NCBI RefSeq assembly: GCF_003014555.1
Contig: NZ_PYGE01000010.1
Span: forward strand, 62,001-126,000
Direction of reading: 5' to 3'
Length of the DNA stretch: 64,000 nt
Source: Haloactinopolyspora alba
Lineage (GTDB): Bacteria > Actinomycetota > Actinomycetes > Jiangellales > Jiangellaceae
A program made the translations under genes and the position numbers. Shown piece after piece: positions 19,464 through 28,210 of this stretch (its first letter is position 1; the number at the start of each line of letters is the position of its first letter). Under the pieces are notes generated by a model that saw only the letters and a program-made list of their open reading frames with translations, searched no databases and had not been told where the DNA came from.

Positions 19464-22187
19464 TCAGCCGCAGTGCAGCATGGCGCCGGCCCAGTCCGCG
19501 TGGTCGGAGTTGATGCCGTCGCCGCCGTCGGTCACCTCGAGTGTCAGCAGCTGAACGCCGCTGACGTCCACGTCGAGCGCTCTGGGACCGTCGGCGCCGG
19601 TCAGCACGCCGGTCTCGGCGAGTGTGGCGTCGTCACCGGCGACCCGGAACGCCACCGAGCCCTGATCGCCCACCTCGTCGTCGACCCCGACGTCGGCGGT
19701 GAAGCGCTCGCACGCACCGCCGAGGTAGACGGTGACGCTCGAGGTGGCGTGCACCCCCAGGCCCTTGGCGTACTCGGTGCCGCCGATGGTGATGGTGGTG
19801 CCGTCCCCGGTCGCGGTCTCGCCGTTGGAGCCGTCCCGTTCGACCGGTCCCCACGAGTTGGACGAGGTGAGGAACTCCATGTCGCTGACGTAGGCGTCGC
19901 TGTCCGGCGCGGGCGGCGGAACCAGCGCCCGGACGGCCCGTGCCACGTGGATGCGCTCCCGCTCGGAGCCGCGCACGTGGTCGAACTCGACGGCCACCGG
20001 CAGGTCCACGAACCCCGTGGCCGCCGTGTCGGTCGCGGTGAGCGTCCACTGACCGGTCAGTTCGACACCGGCGGCCAACCGGGCACGGCGCACCTGCGGA
20101 CCGTCGACCCGCCAGCCGTCGGGCGCGGTGGCGCGCATGGTGACGTCGTGCACGGGGTCCCCTTCGTCGAGCGTGAAGGCGGCGTCGACGGTGACGGAGG
20201 TTCCCGGCTCGACGACGGCTTCGGCTGGTTCGACCCGCAGGGTGCTGTCCGGAGCGGTGTGGACCGGCTCGTCACAGCTCTGGCGGCGGTCGGTGGCACG
20301 GCACATGATCGCCACGAAGCCGCCGTCGGCCTGGACGGGGACCGTGATGGTGTCGCCGCGGACCACCCGTTCGGACGTGCGGACCAGCCCGCCGGACCCG
20401 TCGTCGGTGACGATCTCGACCAGCCACCGCCCGCCGCGCACGAAGTCGACGGGGACGTCCAGCTCACGCCCGGCGCCGCCGACGATGCCGCCGACGAACC
20501 AGCGGTCGCCGGACCGGCGGGCGAGCACGGCGTGCGAGCCGGGATCGCCGGCGACCAGCGACGTCTCGTCCCAGACGGTGGGCAGCTGGTCGATGACGCG
20601 TTCGGCTTCCGGGCGCTGCGCCAAGACCTCCGGGGTCTCGGCCACGTGCAGCAGCCCGGACTCGAAGACCACCGGCAACGCGAGCTCGTGCCCGTCGGTG
20701 GTCGAGCGTGACTGCTGGCCGAACGTCAGCGGCGTGTAGTCCATCGACCCCACGACGTTGCGGCTGAACGGCAGCATCGTGTTGTACGAAGGCGTGACCT
20801 GCGGGTCCCCGCCGAACGAGTAGTATTCCGCGCCGCGCACCGCCTCGTAGGTCATCAGGTGCGGCCAGGTCCGCTGCAGCCCCTTCGGGAGCGTGGAACC
20901 GTGGAAGTTGACCAGGAGCTCGTGCTCAGCGGTCGCGGCGAGGACCTGCTCGTACCAGCGGTGCCGGTCGGTGCTCTCGCCGTGCGTCGGCGCGCCGGTG
21001 TTCATGAAGTCGATCTTCACGCCCTTGACGCCCCACGACGTGATGCGGGAGAACTGCTCGGCCATCTCCTCCGGCGTCTGCACCTCCCACCAGCGGAACC
21101 ACAGCAGGATGTCGACGCCGCGGGCGCGGGCGTACCGGACCAGGTCCGGCACCCAGGCGGCGTTCCACCCCTCGTCGACCAGGGTGTACTCGTATCCGTG
21201 CTCGGCGGCGTAGTCGACGTAGTCCTTCTGCCGCTCGAAGTCCGTGGGGCTCGAGTGCTCGGGCAGCCACGACCAGGCGACGGTGCCCGGCTCGATCCAC
21301 GACGTGTCGTCGACGCGCGAGTCCGGGGCGAGATCGTCCACCAGCGTCGACTCGGTGACGGTGCCGAGGTCGCCGACGATCGCGGTGCGCCAGGGGGTCA
21401 CCAGCTCATCCTCGGCGGTGACCTTCGACTGGACGAGGCCGACGCCGAACCGCCCGGTCCCCTGCTCGTGGGTCAGGAAGGCGCCGGGGTAGGACGACTT
21501 CAGCCCGGACTCGGCGAGCAGGACGTAGGTCCCGTCGACGTCGAACAGCGCCGGGTGACCGTAGTCGTCGGTCGCGGCGGTTCCGACGGTCGTCTCGGTG
21601 CGCGGCTCCTCGTACCAGGCGGTGTGCGGCAGCAGCCAGGCCGGTGCGTCGGTGGGCAGGCGCCAGCTCGAGGCCTCGCCGCTGACCACCGTGGTGCCGT
21701 CGCGGTCGGGTAGCCGGTAGCGGTAGGCGACGCCGTCGGTGGCCACCCGTACCTCCACGTCGAGTTCGGTGCCGCCGTCGCCGGCGAACGAGAAGGTGGC
21801 CGCGCGCATCACGCGGTGCCGCGTCGTCTCCTTACCGGTCGTGGTCGTGTAGTTCTCGGTGACGATGCGCTCGCTGTGCTCGACCAGGCGCAGGCCGGTG
21901 GACAGGTCGGCGCCGTCGGTGACGATGCCGATCGGCGCGGGTGCGAGGACGTTCTCGCCGCCGGCGCTGACGGCGAGGGTCGGGGTGCCGGCATCGTCAA
22001 GGCCGACGTGTGCGGTCGGCGGTGTGGTTCCGGCCGCCGGCGGCGCGCTGACGGTCCACGTGCCGTTCGTGGTGGCCGTGGGTGCGGGCTCGGTGCCGCT
22101 CGCCGCCGCGGGGATGCTCAGCAGGCTTGCGGTGAGGGCGGTGCCGGCCAGGACGGCGCCGGCTCGGGAACTCGATGGTCTGTTCAC
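19464..22187 (-). CDS. secreted GH97-family alpha-glycosidase with NEW3 and NPCBM domains
   Basis: A 907-residue secreted glycoside hydrolase. A signal peptide (AGAVLAGTALTASLLSIPAAAS) is followed by the GH97 N-terminal beta-sandwich, the TIM barrel (YEYTLVDEGW, ILLWFRWWE, GVKGVKIDFMNTGAPTHGE, with the KIDF Asp at about residue 393), then a GH97 C-terminal sandwich. After about 640 there is a NEW3-like domain, and a C-terminal NPCBM sugar-binding module (YVSDMEFLTSSNSWGPVERDGS, then YAKGLGVHATSSV). The Asp in KIDF suggests the retaining, alpha-galactosidase-like branch rather than SusB-type alpha-glucosidase; this is from memory of the family. GTG start with GGAGGT 9 bases upstream. Confidence 0.88.
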   Translation of the reverse strand: MNRPSSSRAGAVLAGTALTASLLSIPAAASGTEPAPTATTNGTWTVSAPPAAGTTPPTAHVGLDDAGTPTLAVSAGGENVLAPAPIGIVTDGADLSTGLRLVEHSERIVTENYTTTTGKETTRHRVMRAATFSFAGDGGTELDVEVRVATDGVAYRYRLPDRDGTTVVSGEASSWRLPTDAPAWLLPHTAWYEEPRTETTVGTAATDDYGHPALFDVDGTYVLLAESGLKSSYPGAFLTHEQGTGRFGVGLVQSKVTAEDELVTPWRTAIVGDLGTVTESTLVDDLAPDSRVDDTSWIEPGTVAWSWLPEHSSPTDFERQKDYVDYAAEHGYEYTLVDEGWNAAWVPDLVRYARARGVDILLWFRWWEVQTPEEMAEQFSRITSWGVKGVKIDFMNTGAPTHGESTDRHRWYEQVLAATAEHELLVNFHGSTLPKGLQRTWPHLMTYEAVRGAEYYSFGGDPQVTPSYNTMLPFSRNVVGSMDYTPLTFGQQSRSTTDGHELALPVVFESGLLHVAETPEVLAQRPEAERVIDQLPTVWDETSLVAGDPGSHAVLARRSGDRWFVGGIVGGAGRELDVPVDFVRGGRWLVEIVTDDGSGGLVRTSERVVRGDTITVPVQADGGFVAIMCRATDRRQSCDEPVHTAPDSTLRVEPAEAVVEPGTSVTVDAAFTLDEGDPVHDVTMRATAPDGWRVDGPQVRRARLAAGVELTGQWTLTATDTAATGFVDLPVAVEFDHVRGSERERIHVARAVRALVPPPAPDSDAYVSDMEFLTSSNSWGPVERDGSNGETATGDGTTITIGGTEYAKGLGVHATSSVTVYLGGACERFTADVGVDDEVGDQGSVAFRVAGDDATLAETGVLTGADGPRALDVDVSGVQLLTLEVTDGGDGINSDHADWAGAMLHCG

Positions 22188-22204
22188 GTCACACGACCTC
22201 CGAT

Positions 22205-22274
22205 CGATAGTGTGCGCATGTTTCACAGAAACGAGCGAATTCGCACACTATCGCCCAGAATGAACGCACGGCAA
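22205..22274 (-). promoter_or_regulatory. GH97 promoter overlapped by a nested inverted-repeat operator
   Basis: On the minus strand TTGCCG (22274-22269) and GATAGT (22252-22247), 16 bases apart, look like -35 and -10 boxes. The -10 lies within CGATAGTGTGCG, which repeats inverted as a perfect 12-bp arm at 22205-22216 and 22242-22253. Inside is a second repeat, GTTTC-ACA-GAAAC (22220-22232). A repressor binding here would block the promoter. The dyad could instead fold in the 5' leader. Confidence 0.6.
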
Positions 22275-22321
22275 GCGCTATCCACGATCCGGCCGGAGCC
22301 CCGTACCCGGTCCTCGCCGGC

Positions 22322-24016
22322 ATGCGGCACGATGGGCCGGTGCCCCACGACCACCCTCCGACGCCCCGCTCCATCGCCGACGACCACGTCGAGACGCTGG
22401 CGGACCTGAACCCGATCCTCGGAACGGCACTCGGCATCCGCCCCGGGGCGGACGCGTTGCCCGATCTCTCGCCGGACGGCATCGAAGCCCAGGCGCAGGC
22501 CGAACGTGCGACGCTGGCGAGGCTCGACGCCGTGGACACCCCGGGCGCCGACCTCCCGGAGGCCGAGCGGCGCGCGGCGCGCCTGTTGCGCGAACGGCTG
22601 AGCGCCACCCTCGCCCTGCACGACGCCGGCGAGAACTTCCGCCAGGTCAACAACCTGTTCTCGCCGGTGCAGTCGCTGCGGTCGGTGTTCCTGCTGATGC
22701 CGGCGTCGACGCCGGACGACTGGGCGGTCATCGGCAGGCGGATGCGCAACGTCCCGGACGCGATCCGCGGCTACCGGGCGACGCTCGACGAAGGTGTGGC
22801 CCGCGTGCTGTGTGCGGCGCCGCGGCAGGTCGAGACGGTGGTCGAACAGATCGACACCTGGCTGGCGTCGGACTGGTACGCCACGTTCGCCGCCGGCGGC
22901 CCGGACGGGCAGCACGACGAGCTGCAGGCCGCGGCTGCCGTGTCGACCGGCGCTCTGGCCGAGCTGCGCGAGTATCTCGCCGGGACGTACCTGCCCGCGG
23001 TCGCGGGGACGCCGGACGCCGTCGGCCGCGAGCGCTACACGTTGAACGCGCGCCGCTGGACCGGATCCGATCTCGACCTCGAGGACGCCTACGCCTACGG
23101 GTGGGCCGAGTACCGCCGGCTCGCGGAAGAGATGCGCGCCGCCGCCGACGCGGTCAGGCCGGGGCACACGCCGCTCGCCGTCATGCGCCACCTCGACGAG
23201 CACGGCGCTGCCGTCGAAGGCGTCGACGAGGTCCGGGCCTGGCTGCAGAGCCTCATGGACGAGGCGATGCGTGAGCTGGACGGCACCCACGTCGACCTGG
23301 CCGAACCGGTGAAGACCGTCGAGGCGATGATCGCGCCGCCCGGCAGCGCGGCCGCCCCGTACTACACCCGGCCGTCGCTGGACTTCTCCCGACCCGGGCG
23401 CACCTGGCTGCCCACGCTCGACGCCACCCGGTTCCCGGTCTGGAACCTGGTCAGCACCTGGTACCACGAGGGCGTGCCCGGCCACCATCTGCAGCTGGCC
23501 CAGTGGGTGCACGTCGCCGACCAGCTGTCGCGTTACCAGGTCAGCGTCGGCTCGGTGAGCGCGACGACCGAGGGCTGGGCGCTGTACGCCGAACGGCTCA
23601 TGGACGAGCTCGGATACCTCTCCGACCCGGCGCGGCGGCTCGGCTACCTCGACGCGCAGATGATGCGCGCCATCCGCGTCATCATCGACATCGGCATGCA
23701 CCTGGGGCTGCGGATCCCGCACACCGAGCACTTCCACCCCGGCGAGACGTGGACCCCCGAACTGGCGCGGGAGTTCTTCGGCGCACACAGCGGCCGGGAG
23801 CCCACGTTCCTCGACTCCGAGATCGTCCGGTACCTCGGCGTGCCCGGCCAGGCCATCAGCTACAAGCTCGGCGAGCGGGCCTGGCTGGCCGGCCGGGACG
23901 CCGCCCGTGCTGCCGGCGGCGCCGGCTTCGATCTCAAGGCGTGGCACATGGCCGCCCTGTCGTTGGGATCGCTGGGCCTCGACGACCTCACCGACGAACT
24001 GGCCCGGCTGCCGTGA
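22322..24016 (+). CDS. DUF885 family protein, putative zinc carboxypeptidase-like
   Basis: A 564-residue cytoplasmic protein of the DUF885 family. The likely zinc site is HEGVPGHHLQ at about residues 381-390 (an HExxPGHH variant of metallopeptidase motifs), with the downstream TEGWALYAERLMDELG helix that carries a further acidic ligand in this family, and GRDAARAAGGAGFDLKAWHMAAL near the end. No signal peptide. Substrate unknown; peptidase activity is inferred from the motif. ATG start used; a GTG 18 bases later is also possible. Divergent from the GH97 gene. Confidence 0.87.
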   Translation: MRHDGPVPHDHPPTPRSIADDHVETLADLNPILGTALGIRPGADALPDLSPDGIEAQAQAERATLARLDAVDTPGADLPEAERRAARLLRERLSATLALHDAGENFRQVNNLFSPVQSLRSVFLLMPASTPDDWAVIGRRMRNVPDAIRGYRATLDEGVARVLCAAPRQVETVVEQIDTWLASDWYATFAAGGPDGQHDELQAAAAVSTGALAELREYLAGTYLPAVAGTPDAVGRERYTLNARRWTGSDLDLEDAYAYGWAEYRRLAEEMRAAADAVRPGHTPLAVMRHLDEHGAAVEGVDEVRAWLQSLMDEAMRELDGTHVDLAEPVKTVEAMIAPPGSAAAPYYTRPSLDFSRPGRTWLPTLDATRFPVWNLVSTWYHEGVPGHHLQLAQWVHVADQLSRYQVSVGSVSATTEGWALYAERLMDELGYLSDPARRLGYLDAQMMRAIRVIIDIGMHLGLRIPHTEHFHPGETWTPELAREFFGAHSGREPTFLDSEIVRYLGVPGQAISYKLGERAWLAGRDAARAAGGAGFDLKAWHMAALSLGSLGLDDLTDELARLP

Positions 24017-24029
24017 CCCCGCACGAACG

Positions 24030-24395
24030 ATGATCGCCGCCATCGACTACGCCGTGATCGTGGCCTCCCTGGCCTACGCCGGGTGGGCCGCCGTAGCGGC
24101 GCTGCTGAACCGGCCACCGCGGGAGCCGTTCGTCATCGGCGCGGGCGTCGTCGAAGCGCTGATCCTGCTGCAGGTCGTCGTCGCGATCGTCATGATGGCC
24201 GTCGAGGGGACGCCCGAGAGCACCGCGACGTTCGTCGGCTACCTGCTGATGACCGTGATCATCTTACCGCTGGGGCTGTTCTGGGCGCTGGCGGAGAAGT
24301 CCCGGTGGGGAACGGCGGTCCTGATGGTGGCCGCGCTCGTGATCCCGGTGCTGGTGGTCCGGCTCCAGCAGATCTGGGTGGCGACGCCGTCGTGA
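24030..24395 (+). CDS. small four-helix membrane protein, unknown
   Basis: A 121-residue protein that is almost entirely membrane: hydrophobic stretches at about residues 4-24, 35-55, 65-88 and 93-112. I recognise no family motif. It starts 13 bases after the DUF885 stop and its own stop overlaps the next GTG (GTGA), so three genes here look like one transcript. The ATG was chosen because the upstream in-frame extension overlaps DUF885 and is not coding-like. Confidence 0.7.
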   Translation: MIAAIDYAVIVASLAYAGWAAVAALLNRPPREPFVIGAGVVEALILLQVVVAIVMMAVEGTPESTATFVGYLLMTVIILPLGLFWALAEKSRWGTAVLMVAALVIPVLVVRLQQIWVATPS

Positions 24396-24823
24396 CCGGG
24401 CCGTCGGCGGACGCGGGCGGGAGCGCCCCCGCGCGGACCAGCGGCCCGGGCCGGCTACTGGTCGCGGTGTACGGCGTGTTCGCGCTGTCGGCGAGCGCGC
24501 GGGCCGGCGTGCAGATCGCGACGTCGTTCGACCAGGCGCCGCTGGCGTACCTGCTGTCGGCGTTCGCCGCGGTCGTGTACATCGTCGCCACCGTCTCGCT
24601 GGCCCGCGCCGGAACGACGGCACGCCGGATCGCGCTGGCCGCCTGCACGGTCGAGCTGGCCGGAGTGCTCGCCGTGGGCACCGTCACCGCGGTGGACCCC
24701 GGCGACTTCCCCGACGACACCGTGTGGTCGCTGTTCGGGCGCGGGTACGGGTTCGTGCCGCTGGTGCTTCCGGTGCTCGGGCTGCTGTGGCTTCGGTACG
24801 GCGGTCGCCGGGTTCCGGGCTAG
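24392..24823 (+). CDS. small membrane protein, unknown
   Basis: A 143-residue membrane protein with a polar, Gly/Ala-rich first 20 residues and about four helices (LLVAVYGVFALSASARAG, LAYLLSAFAAVVYIVATVSLA, IALAACTVELAGVLAVGTV, GFVPLVLPVLGLLWL). No family motif recognised; the layout resembles uncharacterised integral membrane proteins common in actinobacteria. GTG start overlapping the preceding stop. The following two-component system begins 10 bases after its end but has its own promoter-like box. Confidence 0.68.
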   Translation: MTGPSADAGGSAPARTSGPGRLLVAVYGVFALSASARAGVQIATSFDQAPLAYLLSAFAAVVYIVATVSLARAGTTARRIALAACTVELAGVLAVGTVTAVDPGDFPDDTVWSLFGRGYGFVPLVLPVLGLLWLRYGGRRVPG

Positions 24824-24826
24824 CCT
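24821..24826 (+). promoter_or_regulatory. -10 box of a probable leaderless histidine-kinase promoter
   Basis: TAGCCT overlaps the last codon of the preceding gene and ends 7 bases before the kinase GTG; no ribosome-binding site is seen. Confidence 0.45.
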
Positions 24827-24833
24827 GCATGGG

Positions 24834-26006
24834 GTGAGACGTCGGGACCTGGTGTACGCGTGGGTACGCCGGCACCCGTTGCTGCCGGACGCCGCGCTCG
24901 CCCTGGCGATGTACCTGATGTTCGGCGTCTCCTCGGCCCAGACCTACAACCCGGGCTGGGCACAGGCCGCGATCGGCGGTGTGTTCGCCGCCGGGCTGGT
25001 CTTCCGGCGGGTGGCGCCGGTCCCTTCGTTCATGGTGGTCGCCGCGGCCGCGTTCGTCCAATGGGCGGGCGACGTCCAGTTGTCTCCGATGGACGCGATG
25101 CTGCTGCCGTCGTTCTACTCGATCAGCGGGTACGGTCCACGCTGGGCCAGCCGGGCGGGGCTGGGTGTCGGGCTGCTGGGCGCGGTGCTGGCCACCGCAC
25201 GCTACGTGGCGCCGTACGGCGATCAGGACACGCTGGCCATCAGCGTCACGTTCTTCGCCGCGATGGTCGTCGGCGCCTGGGCGCTGGGCGACGTCCGGCG
25301 GGTACGGCAGGCCCACGTCGCCGAGCTGGTCGCCCGCGCCGAGATGGCCGAGCGCGAGCGTGACCAGCAGGCGCGCATCGCCGCGGTGGAGGAGCGCGCG
25401 CGGATCGCCCGGGACATGCACGACGTGGTGGCGCACAACCTGTCGGTCATCGTGGTGCAGGCGGACGGCGGCCGGTACGTGGCCGAGCACGACCCCGCGA
25501 CCGCGGTGAAAACGCTGGGGACCATCGGCGAGACCGGGCGCACCGCGCTGGCGGACATGCGCCGCCTGCTCGGCGTCCTGCGCACCGGCGAGCCGTCCGA
25601 GGACCGCGGCCCCCAGCCCGGGATCGCGCAACTGCCCGAGCTGCTCGAGTCGGTGCGGCAGGCGGGCCTGTCCGTGGAGCACGAGCGGTCCGGTACTCCG
25701 CGGGAGCTGGACGCCGGGCGCGGGCTCGTGGTCTATCGCAGCGTCCAGGAGGCGCTGACGAACACCCTCAAGCACGCCGGCCCGGGTGCGCGGGCGCGGG
25801 TGCGGCTCGCCTACGATGCCGATCAGGTGTCGGTCGAGGTCACCGACGACGGCCGCGGCTCGGCGGCGACGTCTGACGGCAACGGGTACGGCCTTCGGGG
25901 CATGGCCGAACGGCTCGGGGCGTTCGGCGGCTCGGTCGACGCCGGCCCCGCGTCCGGTGGCGGATGGCGGGTCCTGGTCCGGATGCCCTACGGCGAAGGG
26001 GAGTGA
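24834..26006 (+). CDS. NarL-type sensor histidine kinase
   Basis: A 390-residue membrane kinase of the HisKA_3 class. Five or six hydrophobic helices fill residues 15-150 with no sizeable external loop, suggesting membrane-associated sensing. A short coiled coil leads to the phosphorylated His196 in ARDMHDVVAHNLSVIVVQ. The HATPase_c domain has the N-box VQEALTNTLKHA and G-boxes DDGRGSA and GYGLRGMAERL. Partner regulator follows 8 bases later. The inducing signal is not readable; the layout resembles kinases that respond to envelope stress. Confidence 0.93.
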   Translation: MRRRDLVYAWVRRHPLLPDAALALAMYLMFGVSSAQTYNPGWAQAAIGGVFAAGLVFRRVAPVPSFMVVAAAAFVQWAGDVQLSPMDAMLLPSFYSISGYGPRWASRAGLGVGLLGAVLATARYVAPYGDQDTLAISVTFFAAMVVGAWALGDVRRVRQAHVAELVARAEMAERERDQQARIAAVEERARIARDMHDVVAHNLSVIVVQADGGRYVAEHDPATAVKTLGTIGETGRTALADMRRLLGVLRTGEPSEDRGPQPGIAQLPELLESVRQAGLSVEHERSGTPRELDAGRGLVVYRSVQEALTNTLKHAGPGARARVRLAYDADQVSVEVTDDGRGSAATSDGNGYGLRGMAERLGAFGGSVDAGPASGGGWRVLVRMPYGEGE

Positions 26007-26014
26007 CAGAGCCG

Positions 26015-26698
26015 GTGGCGGTCAGAGTGTTCCTGGTGGACGACCAGCAGCTCGTCCGTGCCGGGTTCCGCATGGTGGTGGACTCGCAACCGGACATGGA
26101 CGTCGTCGGCGAGGCGGACAACGGCGACGAGGCGTTGCACGCGTTGTCGGTCACCGCCGCGGACGTGGTGCTGATGGACGTGCGGATGCCGGTCCTGGAC
26201 GGGGTCGAGGCCACCCGGCGACTGCGCTCCCGTGCCGATCCGCCGAAGGTCGTCGTGCTGACCACGTTCGATCTCGACGAGTACGTCTACACCGCGATCA
26301 AGGCGGGTGCGAGCGGTTTCCTGCTCAAGGACGCGCAGCCGCCGACGCTGCTCGACGCGATCCGGTCGGTGCACTCCGGCGACGCCGTTATGGCACCGAG
26401 CACCACCAAGCGGCTGCTCGAGCGGTTCGCCACCCAGCTGCCGGACCGGGCCGCGTCGGCACCGGCCGGATGGGACGGGCTCACCGAGCGCGAGCGCGAG
26501 ATCATGCTCGAGGTGGCGCGCGGGCACTCCAACGTCGAGATCGCGGAGTCCCTGCACGTCACCGAGGCGACGGTGAAGACGCACATCGGCCGGATCCTGG
26601 CGAAGACCGGCCTGCGCGACCGGGTGCAGCTCGTCGTCCGCGCCTACGAGACCGGCCTCGTCCGCCCCGGCCCAAACGGCCAGTCCGGCCGAGAATGA
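26015..26698 (+). CDS. NarL/LuxR-family response regulator
   Basis: A 227-residue partner of the kinase. The receiver domain has the acidic pair VDDQQ, phospho-acceptor Asp55 in VVLMDVRMP, and the switch Thr and Lys in TTFDLDEY and LLKDAQP. The C-terminal LuxR HTH is GLTEREREIMLEVARGHSNVEIAESLHVTEATVKTHI (about 158-194). Of two GTG starts, I used the second because an AAGGGGAG ribosome-binding site lies about 11 bases before it; the first (26003) overlaps the kinase stop. The stop codon lies inside a dispersed repeat. Confidence 0.92.
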   Translation: MAVRVFLVDDQQLVRAGFRMVVDSQPDMDVVGEADNGDEALHALSVTAADVVLMDVRMPVLDGVEATRRLRSRADPPKVVVLTTFDLDEYVYTAIKAGASGFLLKDAQPPTLLDAIRSVHSGDAVMAPSTTKRLLERFATQLPDRAASAPAGWDGLTEREREIMLEVARGHSNVEIAESLHVTEATVKTHIGRILAKTGLRDRVQLVVRAYETGLVRPGPNGQSGRE

Positions 26699-26773
26699 CC
26701 ACGTTCACCATGGATTTCCCTGCGTCACCACCCCTGCATGCCTCGTGATGCGTGCAGAAGCCTCGTGATGGGC
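26691..26773 (+). repeat. dispersed intergenic repeat, copy 2
   Basis: Same element as at 2607 and 32665. It supplies the last codon and TGA of the response-regulator gene (GAATGA) and runs through ACGTTCACCATGGA, TGCGTCACCACCCCTGCA and two CCTCGTGATG boxes. It differs from copy 1 at scattered bases, some within the stem (TCGTGATGC instead of TGGTGACGC). It lies between the convergent response-regulator and MFS genes, where a terminator is expected. Confidence 0.8.
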
Positions 26774-26806
26774 CGGCGCCGTGTCCGGTCACCTCCGGGG
26801 CGGCGG

Positions 26807-28033
26807 TCACCGGGAGTCGGTGGAGGCGGCCTCGGGTTGCTTGCGCGCCGACGGCGAGGCCAGCACGCCCACCACCGCGGCGACGGCGACGACCAGCAGA
26901 GCACGCAGCACACCTTCGTGGTCGCCCAGCCAGCCGAGGATCGGCGGTCCGGCGAGGAAGGCCGTGTAGCCGATCGACGCGACGACGCTGACCCGTGCCG
27001 CGGACCTCGCGGGGTCGTCCGAGGCCGCGCTCATGCCCAGCGGGAAGCCCAGGGAGGCGCCGAGGCCCCAGATGAGCACGCCGACGGCGGCGACCGGCAG
27101 CGAGCCGCCGAAGACGACCAGCAACGTTCCGGCGGCGGCCATCGTCCCGGTGAGCCGCAGCACGAACAGCCGGCCGAAACGGTCGATGAGCTGGCCCCCG
27201 ACCGTGCGCCCGATGGTCATCGCGGTGACGAACAGCGCGAACGTGGCGGCCCCGACGGCGTTGTCGACGTCGTAGCCGTCCACGATGCCCAGTGCGAGCC
27301 AGTCGTTCGCGATGCCTTCGATCAGCGCGAAGCACATCACCATCACGCCGATGACGATCGTGCGCGGCTCGCGCCAGGCGGTCCACACCGACGCGGACGG
27401 CGACGGCGCGCCGTCCTCGTCGGCCTCGACCGTGCGCGGGAGGAACTGCCGGGTGGCGATGGTGGTGGCAACAGCCACCACCGCGCCGGTGACGACGAGG
27501 TGCGCGTCGACTGGAACGTCGAGTGCCGTGGCCGCGGCGCCGAGTCCTGCTCCGCCGACGGTGCCGAGGCTGAAGGCCGCGTGGAAGCGCGGCATGATCG
27601 TGCGGCCGATCGTCCGTTCCACCGCCGCGCCCTCGACGTTCATGGCGACGTCCCAGGAGCCGGAGCCGTACCCCACCGCGGCGAGCCCGACGGCGGTGGC
27701 GACGGCGCTGCCGAACGAGCCGCTGCCGATCCCGCAGATCACCAGCCCGGCGCCGACGATGACGGAGCCGATGGCGACCGTGCGGGCGGCCCCGATGCGC
27801 CCGATGACCATGCCCGCCGTCGGCAACGCCACGATGGAGCCGACGGCGAGCGCCAGCAGGATCCGTCCCAGTTCGCTCGGTGTGACGTCGAGCAGGTCGC
27901 GGACCTGCGGGATGCGTGCCATCCAGCTGGCGATGGCCAGTCCGTTGACCGCGAACACGGCCGCGACGGCGTTGCGCGCGCGCAGCAGGCGGGCGGGTGG
28001 TCGGGCGGATGGTGTCGAGTCGGTGTGCGTCAC
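26807..28033 (-). CDS. MFS transporter
   Basis: A 408-residue major facilitator with 12 predicted helices. It begins with a helix carrying NGLAIASWMARIPQVRDLLDVTPSELG, characteristic of a DHA-like subgroup often annotated as inner membrane transport protein YbjJ-like, and has the intracellular MVIGRIGAARTVAIGS loop between helices 2 and 3. Substrate unknown; sugar or drug efflux are both possible. GTG start. It is divergent from a LacI-family gene, with two matching operators between them, so that regulator very likely controls it. Confidence 0.87.
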   Translation of the reverse strand: MTHTDSTPSARPPARLLRARNAVAAVFAVNGLAIASWMARIPQVRDLLDVTPSELGRILLALAVGSIVALPTAGMVIGRIGAARTVAIGSVIVGAGLVICGIGSGSFGSAVATAVGLAAVGYGSGSWDVAMNVEGAAVERTIGRTIMPRFHAAFSLGTVGGAGLGAAATALDVPVDAHLVVTGAVVAVATTIATRQFLPRTVEADEDGAPSPSASVWTAWREPRTIVIGVMVMCFALIEGIANDWLALGIVDGYDVDNAVGAATFALFVTAMTIGRTVGGQLIDRFGRLFVLRLTGTMAAAGTLLVVFGGSLPVAAVGVLIWGLGASLGFPLGMSAASDDPARSAARVSVVASIGYTAFLAGPPILGWLGDHEGVLRALLVVAVAAVVGVLASPSARKQPEAASTDSR

Positions 28034-28062
28034 GAAGGCGTCCTCAGCTAGCCGAAACCAGG

Positions 28063-28092
28063 CTCGAATCGATTCGAGTCAAATCGATTCGA
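28063..28092. promoter_or_regulatory. two LacI-type operators between the MFS and lacI-family genes
   Basis: CTCGAATCGATTCGAG (28063-28078) is a perfect 16-bp palindrome with the central CG typical of LacI-family sites. TCAAATCGATTCGA (28079-28092) is a second copy with one mismatch, its centre 15 bases away. They occupy the AT-richest part of the divergent intergenic region, upstream of both genes. Confidence 0.75.
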
Positions 28093-28210
28093 TATTCTCC
28101 GTGGTGTCGCTGGCTCGACGCAAGTCCAAATCTGGGCGGTGCCGTTCGCGACGCGCCGGCACGTCGACCGGGACGCAACGGCACGAGTCACGTCGAAGGA
28201 GGTGTCACCG

